Below are positions 55,552-63,960 of a stretch of DNA of 64,000 bases, in pieces (position 1 is the first letter of the stretch; each line of letters starts with the position of its first letter). This DNA comes from Actinoalloteichus_B caeruleus (GTDB taxonomy: Bacteria; Actinomycetota; Actinomycetes; Mycobacteriales; Pseudonocardiaceae): NCBI RefSeq assembly GCF_000718005.1, contig NZ_JODV01000023.1. One strand, given 5' to 3'. A program made the translations under genes and the position numbers. The notes beneath the pieces were generated by a model. That model made no database searches. It was not told the DNA's origin and saw only the letters and a program-made list of their open reading frames with translations.

Positions 55552-57459
55552 TCAGCTGGCCGGGGTGATCCGCCGGCCGCCCACCAGGTGCCAGCCGCGC
55601 TGGTCCGCCGAGCGGCCCGACCCGGCCAGCGTCACCGCCGCCGCCCGCACCAGCGGTGAGAAGCGGTACCGGACCACGTCCGCCCCGCTGGAGGGTGCCT
55701 CCGCCGTCACCAGCTGGTGTTCGGTGATCTCCTCCAACAGCGACTCGGCCCCGTCCACGCCGACGTCGAGCACCTCGGCCGCCTGCGCGCTGGTGAAGCC
55801 GCCGTCGAAGGCCAGGGTCAACAGCCGCAGCGCGTGCCGGGCCTGCGCCGGCAGCGGCTCCAACCCCCGCGCGACGCTCTCCCCGATGCCCAGCTGGGCC
55901 GTGGGCAGCCCCAACCGGGTCTCCGTGCGCACCGAGCGGAGCAGGTGCCGCACCGTCCAGTGCGGACGCACCGCCAGCCGGGTCCTGGCGGTGACGATCG
56001 CCTTCGGGACTCCCTCGCACAGGGCGAGGAGCTCGCCCACCGCCTCGGTCTCGCTGGCCACCCGGTGGTCCTCCAACCCGGCGAGCAACAGGCCGCGCGC
56101 GTCCGCCTCGGCCAACGGGCCGAGCCGGACCGCCCGCCGCACCGCCGCGTCGGGCAACATCCGGCGCGCGCCGGCGAGGACGGCGCAGCCGGCGCCGGAG
56201 GGCATGAGGGCGTGCAACTGCGCGGAGTCGGCGAGCCCGTCGACCACGACCAGCAGCCGCAGGTCGGCGGTGCGGCCGCGGAACAGCCGGATCCGGTCCT
56301 CCAGGCACTCCGGAACCCGCTCCGCCGGCACTCCGAGCGCCCGGAGGAAACACGCGAGGGCGGCACCCGGGGTGAGACCACCCTCCACACCCGAACCCAG
56401 GTCGGCGTGCAGCTGACCGTCGGGGAACCCGTCGGCGACCCGGTGCCCCACGTCGGAGCAGAACGCCGAGACCCCGCAGCCCGGCCCACCCGTGACCAGG
56501 ACGACCGTCGGCCCGACCGCTCCGCGCTGTTCGGGCACGGCGAGGGCGGCCACGGCCGAGGCGACCTCGGAGTCCCGGCCCACGAGGGCGGCCGGCCGCG
56601 CGGGCAGGTGCCGTGGCGCCTCCGAGGGACCGACCTGGCGGCGGGTCAACGTCAGCGAGGGAACGTCGAGCACCGGGGACGCGGCCAGGACCTGCGCGTG
56701 CAGCCGGCGGATCGCCGGGGAGGGGTCCAGGCCCAGTTCGGCGCTGAGCGCCTCCCGGGCCCGCTGGTACACGTGGAGCGCGTCCGACCGTCTACCGGCC
56801 CGGTACAGGGCGAGCATGAGTTTCGTCTGGAAGCCCTCGTGGGTCGGGTACTGGGCCACCAGGCCGGTCAGTTCACCCAACACCTCGTGGTGCCGGCCGG
56901 ACTGGAGGTCGATCTCGATCCGCCGCTCCGTGGCGTTGCGGTACAGCTCCTCCAACCCGACGGCCTCCGCCTGCAACAGGGGCCCCTGGCTGAGGTCGGC
57001 GAACACCGGGCCCCGCCACAACGCCAGCGCGGACCGGAACAGCCGTCCGGCGGTGTCCAGCCGGCCCCCGGCGTGTTCGGCGTTGCCCTGCCGGACCAGC
57101 CGTTCGAAGGCGCCGGCGTCCACCTCACCGGGGGAGCAGCGCAGCAGGTAGCCGTTGGCCGTGGTCTCCAGGTCGAAGGATCCCGCCCCCAGCACCCTGG
57201 CGCCGCGGCGGTCCAGCCGTTCGTGGGGGCGGATCAGTTTCCGCAGCTGGTACACGTAGGTCTGGAGGGTCGTGCTCACGCTGCGCGGCGGGTGCTGTTC
57301 CCACAGCTCCTCGATGATCTGGTCGTTGCGGACCAGCCGGTTCTCCCGAACCGCCAGCAGCGCCAGCAACTGCCGGAGCTTCGCCGCGCTCGGGGTCACC
57401 GCCGTCCCACCGTGGTGGAACTCGAATGGACCGAGGACCCGGACTCTCACTGCTGACAT
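55552..57459 (-). CDS. SARP-type regulator with BTAD and degenerate NB-ARC domain (SARP 2)
   Basis: The product is 635 residues from ATG 57459. The N-terminal winged helix reads VRVLGPFEFHHGGTAVTP, AAKLRQLLALLAVRENRL and TTLQTYVYQLRKLIR. BTAD follows (ERRIEIDLQSGRHHEVLG, RRSDALHVYQRAREALSA). From ~300 the ATPase-like module has PAALVGRDSEV and P-loop GGPGCGVSAF, where Val replaces the essential Lys; the downstream LLVVVDGLAD fits Walker B. The C-terminal winged-helix part (FTSAQAAEVLDVG) remains. It is divergent from the PKS operon, 445 bp away, which suggests it controls that operon directly. Confidence 0.93.
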   Translation of the reverse strand: MSAVRVRVLGPFEFHHGGTAVTPSAAKLRQLLALLAVRENRLVRNDQIIEELWEQHPPRSVSTTLQTYVYQLRKLIRPHERLDRRGARVLGAGSFDLETTANGYLLRCSPGEVDAGAFERLVRQGNAEHAGGRLDTAGRLFRSALALWRGPVFADLSQGPLLQAEAVGLEELYRNATERRIEIDLQSGRHHEVLGELTGLVAQYPTHEGFQTKLMLALYRAGRRSDALHVYQRAREALSAELGLDPSPAIRRLHAQVLAASPVLDVPSLTLTRRQVGPSEAPRHLPARPAALVGRDSEVASAVAALAVPEQRGAVGPTVVLVTGGPGCGVSAFCSDVGHRVADGFPDGQLHADLGSGVEGGLTPGAALACFLRALGVPAERVPECLEDRIRLFRGRTADLRLLVVVDGLADSAQLHALMPSGAGCAVLAGARRMLPDAAVRRAVRLGPLAEADARGLLLAGLEDHRVASETEAVGELLALCEGVPKAIVTARTRLAVRPHWTVRHLLRSVRTETRLGLPTAQLGIGESVARGLEPLPAQARHALRLLTLAFDGGFTSAQAAEVLDVGVDGAESLLEEITEHQLVTAEAPSSGADVVRYRFSPLVRAAAVTLAGSGRSADQRGWHLVGGRRITPAS

Positions 57460-57904
57460 GCCCGTCCCAACTGGTGGTAGGTGCGCGAGGGCGGTGGAGG
57501 AACCGGGGTGGACCGCCGTGGTCACGCCGCCGGCTCTGCCGAAGCGGGTGGTCCCCGGGGTCGTCCCCCGTCGGCGCGCCCGCTGGCCACCATTCCGCCG
57601 GTTGGGTTCCGATGCTGGTCCATCCGACTCGTCCTGGTCTGGGACGGCGCTGGAGCCCTGGTCGAGGGTGGTGGCCCCCGGTGGCCGAGTCCGGACCGAG
57701 TCCGGTTCGAGTGCCGGCGGCCACGGTGGGGCCGGAGCGCCTGACCGGGGTGCCCGAACGGGAGACCGCGCGGGCCCCGAGCAGGGCTGACAGGTCGATC
57801 CACGGGGCGGCGTCCCTGCGCCGCGCCCCGCAGGGGGAGGGCCCGCGCGCCACGTGCCGCGCGGGTGCCGCCCCCACCAGCACCACGCAGACGGAGGAAG
57901 CCCG
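57460..57904. promoter_or_regulatory. Divergent control region between SARP 2 and the PKS operon
   Basis: About 445 bases between divergent genes; it must hold both promoters. I could not identify clear SARP heptamer repeats by eye. Confidence 0.5.
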
Positions 57905-58273
57905 ATGCCCCACGCCGCGGCCCTGTTCCGGCTCCAACCGGGCGACGAGTCCGAGATCGCGCGACCCGTCGACGGCTCCGACGGCCGGGAACCTCGGACG
58001 CCGCTGACCGGCCCCGAGGGTGGGGCGGCCGCCGAGTTCCGGGGCGCGACCCCGTGGGGCCGGGACGACGTCGTCGTGCGGGTCATCGACGACCAGGGGG
58101 ACCAGCCGATGCCCGTCGACCACCTCGCCCGCCGCCCCAGGGCCCACCACGTCGAGGAGGGCGGCGCTCCGTTCCTCGTCGGGCGTCGGGACACCGCCAG
58201 CCCCGAGGAGCCCCGCCCGCGCCTCACGGACGTCGGCGGGCGCCGCCCCGCCCAGCACCCCACCACGTCGTGA
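57905..58273 (+). CDS. SchA/CurD-like small protein of type II PKS cluster
   Basis: The product is 122 residues from ATG 57905, with GGAGGAAG upstream. The start (HAAALFRLQPGDESEIA) and the middle (RDDVVVRVIDDQGD) resemble the SchA/CurD-like domain often found at the head of spore-pigment type II PKS operons, but the rest is Pro/Arg-rich and similarity is weak. Function is not established; a role in chain folding or ring oxidation has been suggested for the family. It is the first gene of the cluster. Confidence 0.55.
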   Translation: MPHAAALFRLQPGDESEIARPVDGSDGREPRTPLTGPEGGAAAEFRGATPWGRDDVVVRVIDDQGDQPMPVDHLARRPRAHHVEEGGAPFLVGRRDTASPEEPRPRLTDVGGRRPAQHPTTS

Positions 58274-58373
58274 CGTGGCCGAGCGCGCCCCCGCCCGTCG
58301 CGGCCGGGTTCCACACCGGCGCGTTCCCGCCGTCCCCGTCCCAACCAGCACAGCCCACCCAGGAGGACCAGCC

Positions 58374-58709
58374 ATGTGGAGCTCGTTGATCGTCGCCCGG
58401 CTCAGAACCGACGACACCAGCCAGATCGCCGACGCGTTCGCCGCGTCGGACGCCACCGAACTCCCACACATGGTGGGGGTCGCGCGGCGAACGCTGTTCA
58501 CCTTCCACGACCTCTACTTCCACCTCATCCTCGCCGAGCAGGACATCTGGCCCGCGCTGTACCGGGCACGGCAGACACCGCTGTACCAGCGGGTCAACAC
58601 CGACCTGTCCTCCCTGGTCTCGGCCTACGACCCCAACTGGAAAGAACCGAAGGACGCCGTCGCCCAACCCTTCTACACCTGGACCGCTCAGGAAGGACGG
58701 ATTCAGTGA
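58374..58709 (+). CDS. TcmI-family polyketide cyclase
   Basis: The product is 111 residues, with AGGAGG before the ATG. It matches the TcmI fold pattern: SSLIVARLRTDDTSQIA, AASDATELPHMVGVARRT, FTFHDLYFHLI and an end of the WKEPKDAVAQPFYTW type. TcmI-like enzymes close late rings of aromatic polyketides (WhiE ORFVII in spore pigment). Its stop overlaps the cupin start by four bases. Closest family role is second/third or last ring cyclisation. Confidence 0.9.
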   Translation: MWSSLIVARLRTDDTSQIADAFAASDATELPHMVGVARRTLFTFHDLYFHLILAEQDIWPALYRARQTPLYQRVNTDLSSLVSAYDPNWKEPKDAVAQPFYTWTAQEGRIQ

Positions 58710-59134
58710 GGACAACCGGGCCGCTCAAGGTCAACGTCGCGGACGCCGTCGTCAACCGGCGTCGGGGTGGGGAGATCCGCGTCACGCTGAGCCCCCGGAC
58801 GGTGGGTTCCACCTCCGGGTTCGGCGGTGAGCTGCGCCTGGCTCCGCACGAGTACGTCACCGAGCACTACCACCCCTACTCGGAGGAGTTCATCCACCTC
58901 GTGTCCGGGGAGCTCGCCGTCTCCCTCGACGACGAGGTGACCACGCTCGGACCGGGCGACTCGCTGCTCGTCCCGATCGGGGTCCGCCACCGGGTCACGA
59001 ACACCGGGACGGCACCGGCCCACGTGGTGTTCCACCTCGGGCCGCTGGCACCGCGACCGGAACTGGGTCACGTGGACACCGAACCGCTGGCCAACCCCGA
59101 CCAGCCGCACATGGACGTGGGCGACAGGTCATGA
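58706..59134 (+). CDS. Cupin-domain protein of type II PKS cluster
   Basis: The product is 142 residues from GTG 58706. The cupin motif 1 is HYHPYSEEFIHLVSGE with metal-type His/Glu residues, and motif 2 is PGDSLLVPIGVRHRV. Such cupins (WhiE ORFII type) occur in spore-pigment and pentangular polyketide loci and act as cyclases or oxygenases. It is overlapped by 4 nt at both ends (GTGA before, ATGA after), so translation is coupled to the cyclase and KS-alpha. Confidence 0.9.
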   Translation: MRTTGPLKVNVADAVVNRRRGGEIRVTLSPRTVGSTSGFGGELRLAPHEYVTEHYHPYSEEFIHLVSGELAVSLDDEVTTLGPGDSLLVPIGVRHRVTNTGTAPAHVVFHLGPLAPRPELGHVDTEPLANPDQPHMDVGDRS

Positions 59135-60426
59135 GCAGGCGCGCCGTGATCACCGGTGTTGGTGTGGTCGCCCCGGGCGGCGGTGACCGGGAGTCCTTCT
59201 GGTCGCTGCTGGTCGCCGGTCGCAGTGCCACGCGGCGGATCAGCCTGTTCGACCCGAGCGGCTTCCGGTCCCAGGTGGGGGCCGAGGTGGACTTCGACGG
59301 CCGGGCCAGCGGTCTGACCTCGCAGGAGGTGCGGCGACTCGACCGGGCCGCCCAGTTCGCCCTGGTCGCCACCCGGGAGGCGCTCGCCGACAGCGGGGTG
59401 TTCGACGGTCCACCGCCCGGTTCGGTGGACCCGGCCCGCGTCGGCGTGAGCATCGGCAGCGCGGTGGGGAACACGACCAGGTTGGAGGAGGAGTACATGG
59501 TCCTCTCCGACGACGGCAGGCGTTGGCTGGTCGACCACACCTACGGGGTGCCGCACCTGTACGAGTACATGGTGCCCAGCACCTTCGCCGCCGAGGTCGC
59601 CAGGGAGGTCACCGCGGAGGGGCCCTGCACGCTCGTGTCCACGGGCTGCACCTCCGGACTGGACGCCGTGGGTCACGGCGCGCAGCTCATCGCGGAGGGC
59701 AGCGCCGACGTGGTGTTGGCGGGGGCGACGGACGCGCCGCTGTCGCCGATCACGGCGGCCTGCTTCGACGCCATCAAGGCCACCACCGCCCGCAACGACG
59801 ACCCCGAGCACGCCTCCCGGCCCTTCGACCGCGACCGGGCCGGGTTCGTGCTGGGGGAGGGCGCGGCGGTGCTCGTGCTGGAGGAGGCCGGGGCGGCCCG
59901 CGCGCGGGGCGCCCACGTCTACGCCGACCTGGTGGGTTTCGCCAGCCGCAGCAACGCCTACCACATGACCGGTCTGCGCAAGGACGGCCGGGAGATGGCC
60001 GAGGCGATCCGCGTCGCCCTCGACCAGGCCCGGTTGGACCCCACCGACGTCGACTACGTCAACGCCCACGGTTCGGGGACCAAGCAGAACGACCGGCACG
60101 AGACGGCGGCGTTCAAACGCAGCCTCGGCGAGCACGCCTACCGGGTCCCGGTCAGCTCGATCAAGTCGATGGTGGGGCACTCGCTGGGCGCGATCGGCGC
60201 CATCGAGGTCGCCGCCTGCGCGTTGGCACTCGACCGCCAGGTGGTCCCGCCCACCGCGAACCTGCGGGGTCGGGACCCGGAGTGCGACCTGGACTACGTG
60301 CCCCTCGTCGCGAGGGAGCACCGGATGGACGCGGTCCTCAGCGTCGGGAGCGGGTTCGGCGGCTTCCAGAGCGCGATGCTCCTCGCCAGGCCGGGCCGGG
60401 TCCCGGTCGACACCGGACCTGGCTGA
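59131..60426 (+). CDS. Type II PKS ketosynthase alpha (KS-alpha)
   Basis: The product is 431 residues. The Claisen triad is intact: C173 in STGCTSGLDAVG, H313 in NAHGSGTKQND and H350 in KSMVGHSLGAIG. The N-terminus (RRAVITGVGVVAPGGGDRES) and C-terminal VGSGFGGFQSAMLL are typical. With KS-beta and ACP it forms the minimal PKS that builds an aromatic polyketide chain from malonyl units. Coupled to the cupin gene (ATGA). Confidence 0.97.
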   Translation: MSRRAVITGVGVVAPGGGDRESFWSLLVAGRSATRRISLFDPSGFRSQVGAEVDFDGRASGLTSQEVRRLDRAAQFALVATREALADSGVFDGPPPGSVDPARVGVSIGSAVGNTTRLEEEYMVLSDDGRRWLVDHTYGVPHLYEYMVPSTFAAEVAREVTAEGPCTLVSTGCTSGLDAVGHGAQLIAEGSADVVLAGATDAPLSPITAACFDAIKATTARNDDPEHASRPFDRDRAGFVLGEGAAVLVLEEAGAARARGAHVYADLVGFASRSNAYHMTGLRKDGREMAEAIRVALDQARLDPTDVDYVNAHGSGTKQNDRHETAAFKRSLGEHAYRVPVSSIKSMVGHSLGAIGAIEVAACALALDRQVVPPTANLRGRDPECDLDYVPLVAREHRMDAVLSVGSGFGGFQSAMLLARPGRVPVDTGPG

Positions 60427-60476
60427 CCCGGGGCAGGAGAAAGTCGTCCCCCGCCGTCGGAAGCAGAGGAAACAGG

Positions 60477-61736
60477 ATGGGCCGCCCGACACGCACCACC
60501 TCCACCGCCAGGAACGCCGGGGTCGTCACCGGGCTCGGCGTGGTCGCCCCGACCGGAACCTCCACCGCCGACCACTGGGACGCGGTGTTGGCCGGTCGGA
60601 GCGGCATCCGGCCGATCACCCGGTTCGACGCCTCGGTGTACCCGGTCCGCCACGCCGGCACGGTCCCGGAGTTCGAGAGCCGGACGCGGGTTCCCGACCG
60701 GCTCGTCCCGCAGACCGACCGGTGGACCCACTTCGGTCTCGCCGCCGCCGAGGAGGCGCTCGCCGACGCCGACGTCGACCCGGCGGGGCTCCCCGAGTAC
60801 GAGATGGCCGTCGTCACCGCCAGCTCCTCGGGCGGCGTCGAGTTCGGCCAGCGGGAGATGGAGAGCCTGTACCAGCACGGCCCGAACTGGGTGAGCGTCT
60901 ACCAGTCGATCGCCTGGTTCTACGCGGCCACCACCGGGCAGATCTCCATCCGGCACGGGATGCGCGGGACCTGCGGGGTGCTCTGCGGGGAGCAGGCCGG
61001 CGGGCTGGACGCGATCGGGCAGGGCCGCCGGTTGCTGCGGCAGGGCACCCGGCTGGTGGTCACCGGGGGGACCGACGCGTCACTGGGCCCCTACGGCCTG
61101 GTGTCGCAGCTGCGCAGCGGATGCGTCTCCACGGTGGACGACCCGGAGACCGCCTACCTGCCCTTCGACCGGACCCCCCACGGTCACCTGCCGGGGGAGG
61201 GGGGAGCGTTGTTGGTGGTCGAGACCGAGGAGTCAGCCGCGACGCGGGGCGCCGGGCGCGGCTACGGGACGGTGCTCGGCTACGCGGCCGGGTTCGACCA
61301 GTCGATGACCGCCGGCCGGCCCCCGGTGCTGGCCCGGGTGATCCGGCAGGCGCTCGACGACGCCAGGCTCGATCCCTCCGACGTGGACGTCGTCTTCGCG
61401 GACGCCGCCGGGGAACACCGCCGGGACCAGGTCGAGGCGACCGCCCTCGCCGAGGTCCTGGGCCCCGGGGCGGTGCCGGTGACCGCGCCCAAGACCCTCA
61501 CCGGTCGGCTGCTGGGCGGGGGGGCCGCGCTGGACGTGGCCACCGCGCTGCTCAGCCTGCGCGACCAGGTCATCCCGCCGACGCACGGTCCGATCCGGCT
61601 GTCCCCGGACCACGAGATCGACCTGGTCCAGGACGAACCCAGGGAGGTGCCGCTGCGGCACGCCCTCGTGGTCGCCCGGGGCTACGCCGGGTTCACCGGC
61701 GCGCTCGTCCTGGGCCGGGGCGACCGCACCCACTGA
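60477..61736 (+). CDS. Type II PKS ketosynthase beta / chain length factor (KS-beta)
   Basis: The product is 419 residues; the ATG at 60477 follows AGAGGAAACAGG. It has the KS fold but Q173 replaces the active Cys (LCGEQAGGLDAIG), the hallmark of chain length factors. Further downstream DAAGEHRRDQVE and APKTLTGRLLGGG replace the KS His motifs. It sets chain length as a heterodimer with KS-alpha. The spacing of 50 bp keeps it in the operon. Confidence 0.97.
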   Translation: MGRPTRTTSTARNAGVVTGLGVVAPTGTSTADHWDAVLAGRSGIRPITRFDASVYPVRHAGTVPEFESRTRVPDRLVPQTDRWTHFGLAAAEEALADADVDPAGLPEYEMAVVTASSSGGVEFGQREMESLYQHGPNWVSVYQSIAWFYAATTGQISIRHGMRGTCGVLCGEQAGGLDAIGQGRRLLRQGTRLVVTGGTDASLGPYGLVSQLRSGCVSTVDDPETAYLPFDRTPHGHLPGEGGALLVVETEESAATRGAGRGYGTVLGYAAGFDQSMTAGRPPVLARVIRQALDDARLDPSDVDVVFADAAGEHRRDQVEATALAEVLGPGAVPVTAPKTLTGRLLGGGAALDVATALLSLRDQVIPPTHGPIRLSPDHEIDLVQDEPREVPLRHALVVARGYAGFTGALVLGRGDRTH

Positions 61737-61807
61737 CGTCGGGGCCGCGCCACCCGCGGCCCCGGTCCACGCACGACAACGGCACGCGAACCGAGGAAGG
61801 AGACACC

Positions 61808-62071
61808 ATGAGCAGGTTCGACCTCGACGAACTCCGCCAGATCATGCGGTCCAGCGCGGGGGTGGACGAGGGAGTCGACCTCGCCGGCGACATCGGCGAC
61901 CTGGAGTTCGGCGACCTGGGCTACGACTCGCTCGCCGTCCTGGAACTGGTCAGCCACGTCCAGCGCGCCCACGGGATCGTCATCCCCGACGAGGCGGTGG
62001 AGGAGATGCCGACCCCGAACCGGGCAGTGGAGTACATCAACCGGCTGGCGATGGAAGGGAACCGTTCCTGA
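61808..62071 (+). CDS. Acyl carrier protein of type II PKS
   Basis: The product is 87 residues from ATG 61808 with GGAAGGAG upstream. The phosphopantetheine site is S41 in LGYDSLAVLEL. Helices and acidic surface (GVDEGVDLAGDIGD) are typical of aromatic PKS ACPs. The stop overlaps the next start by one base (TGATG). Confidence 0.95.
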   Translation: MSRFDLDELRQIMRSSAGVDEGVDLAGDIGDLEFGDLGYDSLAVLELVSHVQRAHGIVIPDEAVEEMPTPNRAVEYINRLAMEGNRS

Positions 62072-62535
62072 TGTCCGTCCACACCGACAACGAGATCGTC
62101 ATCAACGCGCCGTTCGACCTGGTCTGGTCGATGACCAACGACGTCGCGTCCTGGCCCGAGCTGTTCAGCGAGTACGCCACCGCCGAGATCCTGGAGACCC
62201 GGGGTCAGACGGTGCGGTTCCGGCTGAGCATGTACCCCGACGAGCAGGGCCGGGTCTGGTCGTGGGTGTCCGAACGGACACCGGAGGTGGAGACCCGCAC
62301 CGTGCGCGCCCACCGGGTCGAGACCGGGGCGTTCCGCTACATGTGGATCTACTGGCAGTACGACGAGGTCGAGGACGGCGTCCGGATGCGCTGGGTGCAG
62401 GACTTCGAGATGAAGCCCACCGCGCTGCTCGGGGACGCCGCGATGGAGGAACGGGTCAACGGCAACTCCCGCACCCAGATGGCGTTGATCAAGGAGAAGG
62501 TCGAGGCGGCCGCCCGGGCCGCCGTGCCGGGCTGA
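62071..62535 (+). CDS. Aromatase/cyclase, SRPBCC fold
   Basis: The product is 154 residues, a single-domain SRPBCC (START-like) enzyme: NEIVINAPFDLVWSMTND, WPELFSEYATAEIL, MWIYWQYDEVEDGVRM, WVQDFEMKPTALL. It resembles WhiE ORFVI and the N-terminal domain of TcmN, which direct first-ring (C9-C14) cyclisation and aromatisation. Start overlaps the ACP stop. Confidence 0.94.
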   Translation: MSVHTDNEIVINAPFDLVWSMTNDVASWPELFSEYATAEILETRGQTVRFRLSMYPDEQGRVWSWVSERTPEVETRTVRAHRVETGAFRYMWIYWQYDEVEDGVRMRWVQDFEMKPTALLGDAAMEERVNGNSRTQMALIKEKVEAAARAAVPG

Positions 62536-62764
62536 CCGGTCCAGCACGGCCCGCCGTGACCGCGTCGGGCGCGGAGGACCGCGATCCCGCCGGGGCCCGT
62601 CCTGGTTCGACCGACGGGTTCCGGGTGGAGCCGGCGCGCCGCACCGCCCGGCCCGCCCGCCACGTCCCGGCGCACCCCGACACCACCGCTCCCCAGGAGC
62701 ACCGCACCCCCGACGGCCCGAGGGGCCGCACCCGCACCCGCACCCGTCAGCGGAGGGAGACGCC

Positions 62765-63259
62765 ATGACCCCGGATCTCGACGGCCACGTCGCACCCACC
62801 CCCGGAGGGCTGAGAGCCACCGTCGTTGGGAGCGGATGGGCGCTGAGCGCCGCCAGACACCGTCGTCGTGACCGATCACCACGTCCGGGACGCGCTCGCC
62901 GGACCGGGGAGGACCGGCCGGTGGGAGCGGCCGACCGTCCTCACCGCGTCGGCCCGGACCGCATCGGTGCCCACCCGGCCATCCTCGCCGAGGTCGCACG
63001 GCCGGCCGGTGGAGCCGCGCTGGTCACCGGCGTTCCGCGTGGGACGGGGGGCGCGACGCCGCCCCCACCCCGTCGCCCGGCGGTCCGACACGAGGTGGAG
63101 GGGCCGGCGTCCCCGCACCGCCGGCGGCCCGCACCGCCGACGCACCCGGTCCGGCCCGTCCCGACGGCCAGGACGACGGGCCTCGACCAGCCGGAGCCCG
63201 CTCGCCGGACGACACCGGGGCCAGGTCCAGCGTGGACGGGGGCTTCCTCGGATGAGTGA
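62765..63259 (+). CDS. Possible gene, unassigned and possibly decayed
   Basis: The open frame gives 164 residues. In its favour are a strong GGAGGGAG before the ATG at 62765 and an 8-base overlap of its end with the next start (ATGAGTGA), as expected for coupling. Against it, beyond the first ~30 residues it is Arg/Pro/Gly-rich with no domain, and its third-position bias is weaker than in neighbours. A frameshifted or decaying tailoring gene is one explanation. Confidence 0.35.
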   Translation: MTPDLDGHVAPTPGGLRATVVGSGWALSAARHRRRDRSPRPGRARRTGEDRPVGAADRPHRVGPDRIGAHPAILAEVARPAGGAALVTGVPRGTGGATPPPPRRPAVRHEVEGPASPHRRRPAPPTHPVRPVPTARTTGLDQPEPARRTTPGPGPAWTGASSDE

Positions 63260-63602
63260 GTCCGTGTTCCGGGTGCTGCTGCGCATCGAGGTGCACCCCG
63301 GCATGACCGAGGGCTTCGAACGGGCGTGGGCCGAGGTCGGTGCCGCCGCCACCACCCATCCCGCCAACCTCGGCCAGTGGTTCGGCCGGGACGCCGAGAA
63401 CCCCGGGGTGTACTGGGTGCAGAGCGACTGGGTCGACGCGGAGGGGTTCCACGAGTTCGAGCACAGCCAGCGGCACGTCGTGCACCGCCGCGCCCTGCGC
63501 CCGTTCCGCGCCGGTGGGTCGATGACGACGATGACGGTCCTGACGCACCTCCCGCCCGGCCAGCGGGCGGGGAGCCACGCCGAATGGGAGGCGGCCGGAT
63601 GA
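63252..63602 (+). CDS. Antibiotic biosynthesis monooxygenase (ABM) family protein 1
   Basis: The product is 116 residues from ATG 63252. It has the ABM dimeric alpha/beta-barrel pattern: FRVLLRIEVHPGMTEGFE, NLGQWFGRDAENPGVYWV, QSDWVDAEGFHEFEHSQ. ABM oxygenases oxidise aromatic polyketides to quinones without cofactors; homologues also occur in pentangular clusters. Its stop overlaps the next ATG (ATGA). Confidence 0.9.
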   Translation: MSESVFRVLLRIEVHPGMTEGFERAWAEVGAAATTHPANLGQWFGRDAENPGVYWVQSDWVDAEGFHEFEHSQRHVVHRRALRPFRAGGSMTTMTVLTHLPPGQRAGSHAEWEAAG

Positions 63603-63901
63603 CCGGTCCGATCCAGGTCCTGTTGTTCAGGACCCACCCCGACCCCGACGAGCTGGAACGCGCGTACCGGGAGGTCAGCGCGGGGCTGCGCGCCGTGCCC
63701 GGGCTGCTTTCCGACGAGCTGCTCCGCTCGGTGTCCGAACCGGACGAGTACCTGTTGTCCAGCCGCTGGGAGAGCCTGGACGCCTTGCGGTCCTGGCAGG
63801 GCGGCGAGCAGCACGACCGGGTTCCGCTGCCGCTGCGCGTGCCGAGCGGCCGACCGCTGGCCGGGGGGTACGGCCTGTACCAGCCAGCCGCCCCGGGCTG
63901 A
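63599..63901 (+). CDS. Antibiotic biosynthesis monooxygenase (ABM) family protein 2
   Basis: The product is 100 residues: QVLLFRTHPDPDELERAY, LRAVPGLLSDELLRSV, DEYLLSSRWESLDALRSW. This is a second ABM barrel, coupled to the first by four bases. Paired ABM proteins often work as a complex on the same intermediate. It is the last gene of the operon, followed by a terminator. Confidence 0.88.
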   Translation: MTGPIQVLLFRTHPDPDELERAYREVSAGLRAVPGLLSDELLRSVSEPDEYLLSSRWESLDALRSWQGGEQHDRVPLPLRVPSGRPLAGGYGLYQPAAPG

Positions 63902-63910
63902 GACGGCGAA

Positions 63911-63942
63911 GGCCACGGGGGCGGGACCCCGCACCCGTGGCC
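63911..63942 (+). terminator. Terminator of the PKS operon
   Basis: GGCCACGGG (63911-63919) pairs perfectly with CCCGTGGCC (63934-63942), with further pairing of GCGG and CCGC inside the loop. It starts 10 bases after the last stop. Confidence 0.75.
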
Positions 63943-63960
63943 GCGTCGACACTCGTCCCC

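Noticed and set aside
53045..56416. Very long plus-strand frame across SARP 1 and the antisense of SARP 2
   Set aside because: It is the shadow of two real regulators with clear domains in other frames; its product is Arg/Pro/Gly-rich.
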